Notes: generated by a model from the letters alone, not told the origin. A stretch of DNA of 35,643 bases from Betaproteobacteria bacterium HGW-Betaproteobacteria-16 (GCA_002840835.1 PHCQ01000054.1:1-35643), one strand, 5' to 3'; shown: positions 1 to 7,628, counted from the first letter of the stretch. Numbers and translations: made by a program.

Positions 1-914
1 CGCAGGCCTACGCGCAGTGGCGGGCGGCCAAACTGGCCACTCAACCCACGTGCGTGGAAGACCTGATCGTCGACGTGGCCGATCCGCGTCGCCTGAGCGC
101 CGACGAGCGCGCGGCGCTGCTGCAGACCTGCGCGCTCGCCAACATGGTGGTCTACCGCAGCCCGGTGGTCGAAGAAGACAAGTCGCTGCCGCGTCTGCTC
201 GGGGCACAGCTGGGCCTGCAACGGCTCGACGCCAACTGGCTGGCCGATGAAGACGGCATTTCGCCGATCGCGGTGTCGACGCAGCGGCCTGGCGCGCGTG
301 CCGACTTCATCCCCTACACCGACAAAGCCATCCGGTGGCACACCGACGGCTATTACCACCCGCAGTCACGACGCATCGAAGGCATGGTGCTGCACTGCGT
401 GCGTGCGGCAGGCGAGGGCGGCATCAGCGGGCTGGTGGACCACGACCGGCTCTACATCGCGCTGCGCGACGCCAACCCCGCGTGGGTGCGCGCGCTCATG
501 GCGCCCGACGCGATGACCATTCCCGAGCGGGCGGACGAGCACGGCGTGGCCCGCCCTGCGCAGAGCGGCCCGGTGTTCACCGTGTTGCCGGGGGTGGGCG
601 GAGACCCTGCGCTGCACATGCGCTACACCGCGCGCACGCGCAGCATCGCCTGGAAGGACGAAGCCGACACGCGCGCTGCGGTCGCCTTCCTGGAGCAGCT
701 GCTGTCCAGCGACGCGCCCTGGATCTTTCGCCTGCGGCTGCAGCCCGGCATGGGCATCGTCTGCAACAACGTGCCGCACGAGCGCAGCGGCTTCACCGAC
801 GACCCGCAGCGCCCGCGCCTGCTGTACCGGGCGCGTTTCCTCGACCGTGTCGGTGCACCGCCAGCGCCCCAGCACCACGCGCCGCAGGCTGCCCAGCCGG
901 AGCTATGGGTGTGA
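1..914 (+). CDS. TauD/TfdA-family Fe(II)/2-oxoglutarate dioxygenase (5' partial)
   Basis: The reading frame is open to the left edge, so the true start lies outside the window. The codons before the GTG at 54 (reading QAYAQWRAAKLA) look like the usual start region of this family. TauD-type enzymes use Fe(II) and 2-oxoglutarate to hydroxylate small substrates. The HxD iron-binding pair is visible in HTDGYY (bases about 340-357). The distal histidine is in NNVPHERSGF, and the downstream arginine that usually binds 2-oxoglutarate is probably in RPRLLYRARF. The substrate cannot be told from sequence; gamma-butyrobetaine or carnitine-type and taurine-type relatives are both possible. The stop codon overlaps the next gene by 10 bases, which implies translational coupling with the HTH-ferredoxin-reductase. 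Confidence 0.85.
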   Translation, partial: QAYAQWRAAKLATQPTCVEDLIVDVADPRRLSADERAALLQTCALANMVVYRSPVVEEDKSLPRLLGAQLGLQRLDANWLADEDGISPIAVSTQRPGARADFIPYTDKAIRWHTDGYYHPQSRRIEGMVLHCVRAAGEGGISGLVDHDRLYIALRDANPAWVRALMAPDAMTIPERADEHGVARPAQSGPVFTVLPGVGGDPALHMRYTARTRSIAWKDEADTRAAVAFLEQLLSSDAPWIFRLRLQPGMGIVCNNVPHERSGFTDDPQRPRLLYRARFLDRVGAPPAPQHHAPQAAQPELWV

Positions 915-2410
915 GCCACTGGCTGACCATCTGGCGCGCCGCCCAGCTCGTGGGCGTGTCGCGGGGCACGCTGCAGCAGCAGGTGCGCTCCGGCGCGATG
1001 GTGCTGACCGAGGGCCTGGTGTCCACCGACGAGCTGCTGCGGCTCTACCCGGGCGTGCAGCTCGAAGAATCCGGCCTGCTGGAGCGCGTGGCCCACATCC
1101 GCGACGAGGCCTTCGGCAAGCGCCTGCGCGAACGCCTGCTGCCCAGCCAGGAAGTGCTGGCGCAGCGGCTCTTTCACCAGACGCAGGAGCTGGCTGATGT
1201 GCGGCGCTGGCTGCAGCGTTACCACGCGCTGGTCATTGCGCTGCAGACGCGCATCCATGCCCTGCAGGACGACGACGCCACGCCGCTGGCGCTGTCGGAA
1301 CTGCAGGATTTTGTCGACCAGGGTCTGGCGCAGGCGCTCGCGACCGAACAGGCCGATCTGCTCACGGTGATGGACGACATGCTCAAAGTGATGACAGCCC
1401 AGGTGACGGTGCGCCCCAGCGGCCACCAGTTCTGTGTCGAGGGGCACGCCACCCTGTTGCAGGCCGGCCTGCTCGCCGGGCTCAAACTCAACTACGGCTG
1501 TGGCAATGGCACCTGCGGCATGTGCAAGGTGCGCGTGATCTCGGGCCAGGTGGCGCGCACCCAGCCCTGCGATTACCCGCTGTCCGAGGCGGAGCGCGCG
1601 CAGGGCTACACGCTGGCGTGTGCGCACACCGCGGCCAGCAGCGAGCTGACGCTGGAGCTGCTGGAGGCCAGCGGTCCGCAGGACATCCCGCCGCAGCAGA
1701 TCGTCACCACCGTGCGTGCCGTCACGCAGTTGGCGCCGGGCACGCGCCTGCTGCACCTGCAGACGCCACGCAGCCACCGCCTGCGTTTTCTGGCCGGCCA
1801 GTCGGTCACGCTGGGCCTGAGCCGCCCGGACGGCAGCGACGTGCATGCCCTGTATCCGATTGCCAGTTGCCCGTGCGACGACCGCAACCTGCACTTCTTC
1901 ATCGAGCGCCATGCACGAGACCCCTTCGCATGTCAGCTGTTTTCCGACGGCATCCAGCCCGGCGACAACGTCACGGTGTGGGGGCCGGTGGGGGACTTCG
2001 TGCTGGCCGACAGCGCCCGGCCGCTGGTCTTCGCCGCCTGCGACACCGGGTTTGCACCGATCAAGAGCCTGATCGAGCATGCCCTGGCCCTCGACAACGC
2101 GCCTTCGCTCTCGCTGTTCTGGCTCGCCACCCGGCCGGACGGGCACTTCCTGGCCAACCAGTGCAGGGCCTGGTCGGAGGCGCTGGAGCTGTTCGAATAC
2201 GAGCTGCTGGCCGAGCCCGACGTGATCTTTGGTGCACTGCAGCTGGCGCGGACCATGCGCGCCGATCTGTTCGAGGTTGACTGCGACTTCTACCTGTCCG
2301 GACCAGCGGCTTTCGTCGAGGCGCTCGACGCCGAACTGCGCGCCGCGGGTGTGCCGGCGGCGCAGATCCACACCCTGTTGCTGGCCGAGCCGGTGGGGGA
2401 GTTGGCATGA
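905..2410 (+). CDS. HTH / 2Fe-2S ferredoxin / FAD-NAD(P)H reductase fusion protein
   Basis: A 501-residue protein with four parts. Residues 5-50 resemble an excisionase/MerR-like helix-turn-helix (WRAAQLVGVSRGTLQQQVRSG). Residues 55-165 are helical and probably coiled. Residues 165-255 are a plant-type [2Fe-2S] ferredoxin with C199, C204, C207 and C239 (CGNGTCGMC spacing). Residues 260-501 form a ferredoxin-reductase module with an FAD-site remnant (LYPIAS), a nucleotide-site loop (CDTGFAPIKSL) and a terminal SGPAAFVEAL motif. The start is the ATG overlapping the dioxygenase stop; GTG at 911 is the alternative. The reductase part suggests electron supply to the dioxygenase or another oxygenase. 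The N-terminal HTH is unusual for such enzymes and raises the possibility of a redox-sensing regulator. Domain calls are firm; the role is inferred. Confidence 0.85.
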   Translation: MGVSHWLTIWRAAQLVGVSRGTLQQQVRSGAMVLTEGLVSTDELLRLYPGVQLEESGLLERVAHIRDEAFGKRLRERLLPSQEVLAQRLFHQTQELADVRRWLQRYHALVIALQTRIHALQDDDATPLALSELQDFVDQGLAQALATEQADLLTVMDDMLKVMTAQVTVRPSGHQFCVEGHATLLQAGLLAGLKLNYGCGNGTCGMCKVRVISGQVARTQPCDYPLSEAERAQGYTLACAHTAASSELTLELLEASGPQDIPPQQIVTTVRAVTQLAPGTRLLHLQTPRSHRLRFLAGQSVTLGLSRPDGSDVHALYPIASCPCDDRNLHFFIERHARDPFACQLFSDGIQPGDNVTVWGPVGDFVLADSARPLVFAACDTGFAPIKSLIEHALALDNAPSLSLFWLATRPDGHFLANQCRAWSEALELFEYELLAEPDVIFGALQLARTMRADLFEVDCDFYLSGPAAFVEALDAELRAAGVPAAQIHTLLLAEPVGELA

Positions 2411-2537
2411 GCGCCGCCCGGCCGTTCCGAAGGCGCTCAGCCCCGCAGTGCGCAGCACGGAGGGTAGTCCAGTGAGCGCCGCGCCGGGCCGTTCCCAAGC
2501 AAGCTCGCACCGAAGCCCGCAGGGTGAAGGTGCTCCA
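2408..2537. repeat. Two degenerate 65-bp direct repeats
   Basis: Bases 2408-2472 and 2473-2537 are two units of equal length. Each begins TGAGCGCCGC, continues with a C/G-rich CCGTTCC stretch and ends in TCCAG. A third unit appears to begin at 2538 with TGAGTGAC and then diverges. The units lie between the reductase stop and the conserved part of the S24 gene, and they stay open in the S24 frame, so they could be read as an N-terminal extension. They look like a dispersed intergenic element, not ancestral coding sequence. Confidence 0.6.
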
Positions 2538-2960
2538 GTGAGTGACTGGCCAGAAGAAGCGCCCGCCACCGCCAAGTTGAGCGACGCCGGGCCGCCCCAA
2601 GGCGCGAAGGCCCCCTCGGGGGGCAGCGCAGCACACGCAGTGGCAAGCGTGGGGGCATGTTCAGGAAGTGAAGTCTTTGCCCTTCGTGTGCTCGGCACCA
2701 GCATGGAGCCGGAGTTCCTGGAGGGCGAGATCATCCTCATCGAGCCCGAGGGTCTGTTGCGCGACGGCAGTTTCGTGCTGGCCCAGCACGCCGACGAGTG
2801 GATCTTCCGCCAGCTCTGCCAGCAGCCCAGCGGCTGGACGCTGCGCGCGCTGAACCCGGCCTTCGCCGACCGGTCGTTGCCCGATCTGTTGGCTGTGCGG
2901 GGCGTGATCATCCAGAAGGCGCTGCCCGGGCGGCGCCGCGCCAGCAAACGCTACGTCTGA
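2538..2960 (+). CDS. S24 (LexA/UmuD-like) domain protein lacking the catalytic lysine
   Basis: Residues 45-140 match the S24 peptidase fold: VLGTSMEPEF carries the nucleophile position Ser55, followed by EGEIILIEPE and the strand VLAQHADEWIFRQL. In LexA-type enzymes a lysine lies about 37 residues after the serine; here that position is Arg91 (IFRQL where VKRL is usual). Self-cleavage is therefore doubtful, and a sensing or binding role is more likely. There is no DNA-binding domain. Residues 1-44 are low-complexity and are partly encoded by an intergenic-type repeat at 2589-2656. I chose GTG 2538 because AGGGTGAAGG precedes it; GTG at 2472, 2640 or 2649 are alternatives. It sits between the HTH-reductase and two small unknown genes and is probably co-transcribed with them. 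Confidence 0.7.
   Translation: MSDWPEEAPATAKLSDAGPPQGAKAPSGGSAAHAVASVGACSGSEVFALRVLGTSMEPEFLEGEIILIEPEGLLRDGSFVLAQHADEWIFRQLCQQPSGWTLRALNPAFADRSLPDLLAVRGVIIQKALPGRRRASKRYV
2589..2656. repeat. GC-rich hairpin repeat inside the S24 reading frame
   Basis: This 68-bp copy shares its layout with the units at 3650-3926: a GGGCCGCCCCAAG start, a central CCCCC-TCG-GGGGG hairpin at about 2610-2624, then CAGCGCAGC and a terminal AGCGTGGGGGC. It falls within the part of the S24 gene before the conserved domain, so either the repeat has been captured as coding sequence or translation starts after it. Confidence 0.65.
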
Positions 2961-2969
2961 GGAAGCTCT

Positions 2970-3188
2970 GTGCCGTACTACATCTACCGCGTCAAACCCT
3001 TTGGCCAGCTCGACAAACTGGAAGAGCACGGGGCCTTCGCTGCCGCCTCTGGCCAGGCCAAGACGCTGCGTGCCGCATTGCCGCCAGACACCCCCGACAA
3101 GGTGAAGGTGATCTTCGCCGAGAACGCCTGGCAGGCCGAAGAGCTGCTGTGCCAGGTGCGCGAACCCGGGCACCCAGGCGAAGAATAG
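2970..3188 (+). CDS. Small conserved-looking protein of unknown function (72 aa)
   Basis: It starts with GTG nine bases after the S24 stop; GAGGAAGC provides a ribosome-binding site. The protein opens MPYYIYRVKPFGQLDKLEE and ends with an acidic tail, with no signal peptide, membrane segment or metal motif. Its composition is mixed and protein-like, codon use matches the neighbours, and the tight spacing supports a real gene. The opening YYIYRV strand followed by helices suggests a small alpha/beta protein. I do not recognise a family. Its constant position between S24 and the next gene suggests membership of the same operon. Confidence 0.7.
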   Translation: MPYYIYRVKPFGQLDKLEEHGAFAAASGQAKTLRAALPPDTPDKVKVIFAENAWQAEELLCQVREPGHPGEE

Positions 3189-3204
3189 GCACGCGGAACT
3201 GGCC

Positions 3205-3648
3205 ATGGTCGACGAGGCCGTCTACCGCCGCACCCAGGCCGAGGTCAACCGCCTGCCCTGCGTGTTCAAGGCGGCGTTGCTGGCGCGTCAGGCCGTGTGC
3301 GAGCTGTCGGTCCGGCACTCGGTGGCTGAGCGCGAGGTGCTGTCCTGCAGCCAGGCCCCGGCCCACCTGAACTGTGAAACGCTGGAGCGCCTGTTCCTGG
3401 AGCGCGCCACCTTTCCGCTGAAGCTGCACCCAGGCGCACCACTGACACACAGCACCATCATGCGCCTGCACTGTGGTGGCCTGAAGGGTCTGCAGCAGGT
3501 ACTGGACGCTCCCCAGCCCGATGTGCACCGCATGGTTGTGCAGGCCCAGGAGGAACACGGCAGCCTGGTGCAACTGCCCTGGGAACGCATCGTCGCGCAG
3601 ATCCTGGCCACGCAACCGAAGCGCCGCGCCCCGCCGCCAGACGCGTGA
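3205..3648 (+). CDS. Hypothetical protein, 147 aa, unknown function
   Basis: The frame begins with ATG 16 bases after the previous stop, preceded by a weak GCGGAA. The protein is soluble and mostly helical. It has four cysteines in the first two-thirds (CVFKAALL, VCELSV, LSCSQ, LNCET) plus one in LHCGG, and a histidine-rich middle (LHPGAPLTHSTIMRLHCGG). The cysteines are not in a CxxC arrangement, so metal or cluster binding is only a possibility. It follows the reductase, S24 and 72-aa genes with short gaps and is probably the last gene of that operon, since the repeat array follows. I do not recognise the family. Confidence 0.7.
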   Translation: MVDEAVYRRTQAEVNRLPCVFKAALLARQAVCELSVRHSVAEREVLSCSQAPAHLNCETLERLFLERATFPLKLHPGAPLTHSTIMRLHCGGLKGLQQVLDAPQPDVHRMVVQAQEEHGSLVQLPWERIVAQILATQPKRRAPPPDA

Positions 3649-3649
3649 A

Positions 3650-3926
3650 GCAGCGGAGCGTGGGGGCAACCGAGACTGCCGTAGGGCCGCCCCAAGGCAG
3701 GCTCAGCCCCCTTGGGGGGCAGCGACCCGCGTCGGCGGCGGAGCGTGGGGGCCGTTCCAGACCGCAGCGCCGGGCCGCCCCAAGCAAGGTCAGCCCCCTC
3801 GGGGGGGCAGCGACCCGCGCAGCGGCGGAGCGTGGGGGCCTTTCCAAACCGCAGCGCCGGGCCGCCCCAAGCAAGGTCATCCCCCTCGGGGGGGCAGCGA
3901 CCCGCGCAGCGGCGGAGCGTGGGGGC
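3650..3926. repeat. Tandem array of three 85-87-bp hairpin repeats
   Basis: The CGGAGCGTGGGGGC block recurs at 3654, 3739, 3826 and 3913, giving periods of 85, 87 and 87 bp and a last partial copy of the block. Each unit has a GGGCCGCCCCAAG segment, then a C-run/TCG or TTG/G-run hairpin (3706-3720, about 3794-3808 and 3881-3895), then CAGCGACCCGCG. The last two units are almost identical. The array fills the gap between two convergent operons, so the hairpins may slow or stop transcription from both sides. No transposase is nearby. Confidence 0.85.
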
Positions 3927-3933
3927 CTATTCC

Positions 3934-5037
3934 CTATCGCTGTTGCCACTTCATCGTGGCCACGGCACCGACCACGATGCCTGCCAGGGCGATGAACGAA
4001 CCGATCGCCAGCGTGGAAACGCCCGACAGGCCCTGACCGATCGTGCAGCCCATTGCCGTGACCCCACCAAAGCCCATCAGCACCGCGCCGATAAGCTGGG
4101 TGCGCAGATCCTCCATCGAGGCAAAACCTTCCCAGCGAAACTGCCGCGTGCTGATGGCGTAGGCGAAAGAGCCGAGCACCACGCCGATGGCCGATGCAAT
4201 GCCGAAAGTCATGCGCAGCGACTTGTCGGTCCACAGCATCAGCATTTCCAGGTTGAAGGCGACCGGTGCGACGAAGCTCAGGGATTCCAGCGTTCGTGTG
4301 TTGGTGGCGAAGTACACCGTCTCGAGCGTCTCGGGATCTTCGCCGTGTCCGAGATGACCGGTCAGGTACCAGGCCGCCACGACCAGCAGGCCCAGCACCA
4401 GCGCGCCGAACACGTGCGACGGGTTGCTGCGGAAGCGTTTGTCCTTGAATACGAACGCCAGCAGGCCCAGCCCCACCACGCTCAGGGTGATCAGCAGCGC
4501 CGTCTTGTCCGGCAGGCCGGTCAGCCTGGACAGCACCTGCGGCAGGCCCTGATCGCTGAAGCCCCATTGCGACAGGTCCACAGAGACCGGGTCGAGGAAA
4601 CTGACGCGCCACTGGCCAAACAGGCCCTTGAGCGTCATGTAGGCCGAGATCGCCAGCACTGTCAGCACCACCACCGAACGCAGGCTGCCCCCGCCCACGC
4701 GCACCAGGTTCTTGTTGGCGCAGCCGGCGGCGATCGTCATGCCCACGCCGAACAGGGCGCCGCCCAGCAGCAGCGACAACCAGGGCAGCACGGGCCGCTG
4801 GTAGACCGACTTGGACAGGTCGATCTGGCCGAAGTAATAGAGCAGGTTGGCCCCGATCACCGCCACGGCGATGGTCAGCAGCCACATGCGCATGCGTCCC
4901 CAGTGCTCCATGTTGACCACGTCCGAGATCGCGCCCATGGTGCAGAAGTTGGTCTTGTTGGCGACGGCGCCAAAGATGAAGGCCAGGACAAAACCACCCC
5001 AGACCACCAGCATCGACGGGTTCATTCCTTCGCTCAT
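3934..5037 (-). CDS. YeeE/YedE-family (TsuA-like) sulfur-compound transporter
   Basis: A 367-residue integral membrane protein with about nine to ten hydrophobic helices. YeeE/YedE proteins import thiosulfate or related sulfur compounds; the family's transport cysteines lie in short membrane-embedded motifs. Here Cys32 is in NKTNFCTMGAISD, Cys106 in GVGMTIAAGCANKN and Cys331 in TAMGCTIGQGLSG, which matches the expected arrangement of the two pseudo-repeats. The start is the ATG at 5037 with GGAG upstream. It lies downstream of the dsrE-like and tusA genes on the same strand, 100 bp after the former, which supports passing imported sulfur to the cytosolic carriers. Thiosulfate as the substrate is inferred from the family. 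Confidence 0.88.
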   Translation of the reverse strand: MSEGMNPSMLVVWGGFVLAFIFGAVANKTNFCTMGAISDVVNMEHWGRMRMWLLTIAVAVIGANLLYYFGQIDLSKSVYQRPVLPWLSLLLGGALFGVGMTIAAGCANKNLVRVGGGSLRSVVVLTVLAISAYMTLKGLFGQWRVSFLDPVSVDLSQWGFSDQGLPQVLSRLTGLPDKTALLITLSVVGLGLLAFVFKDKRFRSNPSHVFGALVLGLLVVAAWYLTGHLGHGEDPETLETVYFATNTRTLESLSFVAPVAFNLEMLMLWTDKSLRMTFGIASAIGVVLGSFAYAISTRQFRWEGFASMEDLRTQLIGAVLMGFGGVTAMGCTIGQGLSGVSTLAIGSFIALAGIVVGAVATMKWQQR

Positions 5038-5137
5038 GTGTTGGGCTCCATTTCAGGCAAAGATCGCCAGCCGCGGCAGCGCGTGGCGGTAGCGGGCGAT
5101 CACCGCGCCGCGTTGGCTGCCTTGCCGGCAGGGGGCG

Positions 5138-5608
5138 TCAGATGAACAGGCAGACGTCCGATTCACCGGCGAACTTCATGAAGGTCGCGGCGCCGCCGTA
5201 CTCGACGTCCTTGATGAATTCGCTGGTCTCGAACTCGAACAGGTCCACCGTCATCTGGCAGGCAACGAACTTGACCTCCAGCTCCAGGCAGACGTCGCGC
5301 AGTTCCTGCAGCGAGGCCACGCCCTTGGACTTCATCTTTTTCTTCATCATCATCGTGGCCATCGCTTCCATGCCCGGCAGCATCTGCACCATCACCGGCA
5401 TGGGCACCGGCATCGGCATGGCGGGGTTGGCCAGCGGGCTGATCTGCACACCATCCAGGCTCTTGCGCAGCAGCTGCAGGCCGTAGAAGGTGAAGAAGAC
5501 CTGCACGTCCCAGCCCAGTGATGCCGCGGTGGACGCCAGGATGAAGGGCGGGTAGGCCATGTCCAGCGTGCCCTTGGTGGCGATCAACGCCATTTTTTTG
5601 GTTGCCAC
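5138..5608 (-). CDS. DsrE/DsrF/DrsH-like (DsrE2-type) sulfur carrier protein
   Basis: A 156-residue protein with the DsrE-like alpha/beta fold. It begins MALIATKGTLDMAYPPFILASTAASLG and has the conserved cysteine Cys117 in VKFVACQMTVDLF. A Met/Pro- and Lys-rich insert at residues 62-95 (PMPVPMPVMVQMLPG, then MMMKKKMKSK) is typical of DsrE2-like proteins and may contact membranes or partners. The start is GTG at 5608 with AGGAG upstream; ATG at 5593 is an alternative. It sits between tusA and the YeeE-like gene. DsrE2-type proteins are thought to act with TusA in persulfide relay during sulfur oxidation or assimilation; the direction here cannot be told. Confidence 0.88.
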   Translation of the reverse strand: MATKKMALIATKGTLDMAYPPFILASTAASLGWDVQVFFTFYGLQLLRKSLDGVQISPLANPAMPMPVPMPVMVQMLPGMEAMATMMMKKKMKSKGVASLQELRDVCLELEVKFVACQMTVDLFEFETSEFIKDVEYGGAATFMKFAGESDVCLFI

Positions 5609-5647
5609 GTTGCGTGTCTCCTGCGTGGGAAAAAGGCGAGAAGGGGT

Positions 5648-5875
5648 TCAGGCCTTCTTGAGATAGAACACGAACTTGCTGTTCTCGCTGCCCTGTTCAA
5701 GCAGGGCGTTGCCTGTCTGCTCGGCAAACGCGGCCATGTCGCACACCGAGCCGGGGTCGGTCGCCACCACGCGCAGGATCTGTCCGCTGGCCATGTCCGC
5801 CAGCGCCTTCTTGGTCTTGACGATCGGCATCGGGCAGGCCAGGCCCGATGCGTCAAATTCCTTGTTGAATTCCAT
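5648..5875 (-). CDS. tusA: TusA-like sulfurtransferase / sulfur carrier
   Basis: A 75-residue protein with the diagnostic C-P-x-P motif: FDASGLACPMPIVKTKKAL with active Cys14, Pro15 and Pro17. The C-terminal strand ends FVFYLKKA. The start is the ATG preceded by CAGGAG; an upstream in-frame ATG at 5935 would add 20 residues with no family support. TusA proteins carry persulfide sulfur to tRNA thiolation, molybdenum-cofactor or sulfur-oxidation enzymes. The neighbouring dsrE-like and yeeE-like genes favour a role in handling imported inorganic sulfur over tRNA modification. Confidence 0.92.
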   Translation of the reverse strand: MEFNKEFDASGLACPMPIVKTKKALADMASGQILRVVATDPGSVCDMAAFAEQTGNALLEQGSENSKFVFYLKKA

Positions 5876-5942
5876 CTGTGTCTCCTGAAGTGTTCTGGGC
5901 AGGCGTCCATTGCCGCATGGAAACCGATTCTTCAAGAGGACG

Positions 5943-5973
5943 CATCACCCGTCTATCACCGCGAAGGGTGATG
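5943..5973. promoter_or_regulatory. Inverted repeat in the tusA-fadL intergenic region
   Basis: CATCACCC at 5943-5950 is mirrored by GGGTGATG at 5966-5973, an 8-bp perfect dyad with a 15-base spacer, in the divergent gap between tusA (minus) and the outer-membrane channel gene (plus). It could be an operator or a leader hairpin. No T-tract follows, so a terminator is unlikely. Confidence 0.35.
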
Positions 5974-6076
5974 ACGCGTAGTCCATCTGGGTAATGCGGT
6001 TTCCACCCATGTTCACGCCATACCCGCGTGCGTACGCTTGGGCCGCCATCCACTTCCTCCACCTTGGGGCCTTCGT

Positions 6077-7375
6077 ATGCCAAATGCTCAACGACGTCAT
6101 TTCAACCACAAGCGCACCGCCATCACCGCGGCGCTGACCTGTCTGGTGTCTCTGCCTGCGGCAGCCACCAACGGCATGAACCTTGAAGCCTACGGTGCCA
6201 AAGCGGGTGGCATGGGTGGGGCTTCGTTCGGCTATGACAACGGCAACTCCGCGCTGATGAACAACCCCGCCACGTTGGGCCTGCGCGCCGAGGGAAGCAA
6301 CCTCGGGCTGGGCTGGACGCTGCTGTCCCCCAAGGTCAACACCAGCATGAACCATCCGATGGCCGGCCCCATGAACGCGAAATCCGGGGGTGATGCCTAT
6401 CACATGCCGTCCTTGTCCTTCATACGGAAGACGGGTCAACTGACCTACGGCGTTGGCATGCTGGCCCAGGGTGGCATGGGGACGGAGTACGGCTCGAACT
6501 CGTTCCTCTCCAATGGCACGGGATTGCCCATGCGGTCCGAAGTGGGCTTTGGTCGCCTGATGCTGCCGTTGGCCTACAACGTCAACGAAGCGCTGACGGT
6601 GGCTGGTCAGGTCGACTACGTCTGGGCCAGCATGGACGTGCAGATGCTGATGCCCGACGGCTCTGGACACGTCAGCTTCAGCAACAGCAGCGACTTCACC
6701 GGAAGGACCAAAGGCAATGGCTGGGCATACAAGCTGGGTGCGCACTACAAGGTGTCCGACACGCTCTCGATTGGTGGTGCGTACCACAGCAAGACCGACA
6801 TCAGCGATCTGGAAGGCAGCGGCACCTTCACCATGTTCCCCAACGCGATGTTCCCGCAGGGTGGGCAGATACCCACGCAATTCAAGGTGGTGGACTTTCA
6901 GTGGCCTGAAACATTCGGCGCAGGTGTGGCCTGGCAGGCGACGCCCCGATTCATGCTGGCGGCCGACGTCAAGCGTCTGCAGTGGTCCAGCAGCATGAAA
7001 ACCTTCCGCCTGGCCATGGACATGGGCATGGGCTTCCAGGAAGGGGCCATTCCCCAGAACTGGAAAAACCAGACCGTCTTCATGTTGGGCGGCCAGTACA
7101 TGCTCACACCGAATGTGGCTGTTCGTGCAGGCGTCAATTACGGCAAGAACCCCGTGCCCGACAACACGCTGAATCCCCTGTTCCCTGCCACGGTCGAAAC
7201 CCACTACACGTTCGGTCTGGGCTGGAGCAGCGGCGGTGGCCACTCGGTGGCAGGGTCCGTGGCCATCGCGCCCAAGGTGACGCGCACCAACCCCAACATG
7301 TTTGGCCCGGGCATGGCTGGCACGGTGTCGCACAGCCAGACAACCTTTCGAGTCAACTACAACTACAGTTTCTGA
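6077..7375 (+). CDS. FadL/OmpP1/TodX-family outer-membrane channel
   Basis: A 432-residue protein with a signal peptide (basic start, then TAITAALTCLVSLPAAA) and a predicted mature start near TNGMNLEAYGAKAGGMGGA, the typical FadL-family hatch segment with ALMNNPATLG. The rest alternates short beta strands and ends in VNYNYSF with a C-terminal Phe, as expected for a barrel inserted by BAM. FadL proteins let hydrophobic compounds such as fatty acids or aromatics cross the outer membrane. I start at ATG 6077 because it directly precedes the signal peptide, although the ribosome-binding site is weak. A strong terminator follows, so it is probably a single-gene unit. The substrate is unknown. Confidence 0.9.
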   Translation: MPNAQRRHFNHKRTAITAALTCLVSLPAAATNGMNLEAYGAKAGGMGGASFGYDNGNSALMNNPATLGLRAEGSNLGLGWTLLSPKVNTSMNHPMAGPMNAKSGGDAYHMPSLSFIRKTGQLTYGVGMLAQGGMGTEYGSNSFLSNGTGLPMRSEVGFGRLMLPLAYNVNEALTVAGQVDYVWASMDVQMLMPDGSGHVSFSNSSDFTGRTKGNGWAYKLGAHYKVSDTLSIGGAYHSKTDISDLEGSGTFTMFPNAMFPQGGQIPTQFKVVDFQWPETFGAGVAWQATPRFMLAADVKRLQWSSSMKTFRLAMDMGMGFQEGAIPQNWKNQTVFMLGGQYMLTPNVAVRAGVNYGKNPVPDNTLNPLFPATVETHYTFGLGWSSGGGHSVAGSVAIAPKVTRTNPNMFGPGMAGTVSHSQTTFRVNYNYSF

Positions 7376-7395
7376 ACCCGTTTTCAGCTACATAC

Positions 7396-7432
7396 AAGAG
7401 CCCGGACCGACCTCCATCCGGGCTCTTTCTTT
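7396..7432 (+). terminator. Rho-independent terminator of the FadL-type gene
   Basis: A perfect 11-bp stem (AAGAGCCCGGA at 7396-7406 with TCCGGGCTCTT at 7417-7427), a 10-base loop and a T-rich tail, 20 bases after the stop codon. The remaining bases up to 7628 show no convincing gene. Confidence 0.9.
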
Positions 7433-7628
7433 TGGGTGACGGTCCGCCGATCGTCGGCCTGTGACAAGGCAGCGGCACGCACCCATGCAAAACGCCCATC
7501 GATCCGCATGAAAGGAATGGATGAGCGTTTAGCCCTGCGCCTTGTTTGATGCCGCTACCAGGAGTGCCTGCAACGAGGCATGGCCATTGCACGGGTGAAG
7601 TGGAAAGCAGCAACCGGGTTGTGCGCTG

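Noticed and set aside
623..2947. 774-codon open frame on the minus strand
   Set aside because: It lies opposite the reductase and S24 genes, whose motifs are clear. It is Arg/Gln-rich with no recognisable domain, a usual by-product of high GC.
3650..3926. Possible CRISPR array
   Set aside because: Units of about 87 bp are contiguous, with no unique spacers and no cas genes; they are tandem hairpin repeats.
3712..5145. 477-codon plus-strand frame over the YeeE-like gene
   Set aside because: Its composition is a shadow of the membrane protein on the other strand, and it starts within the repeat array.
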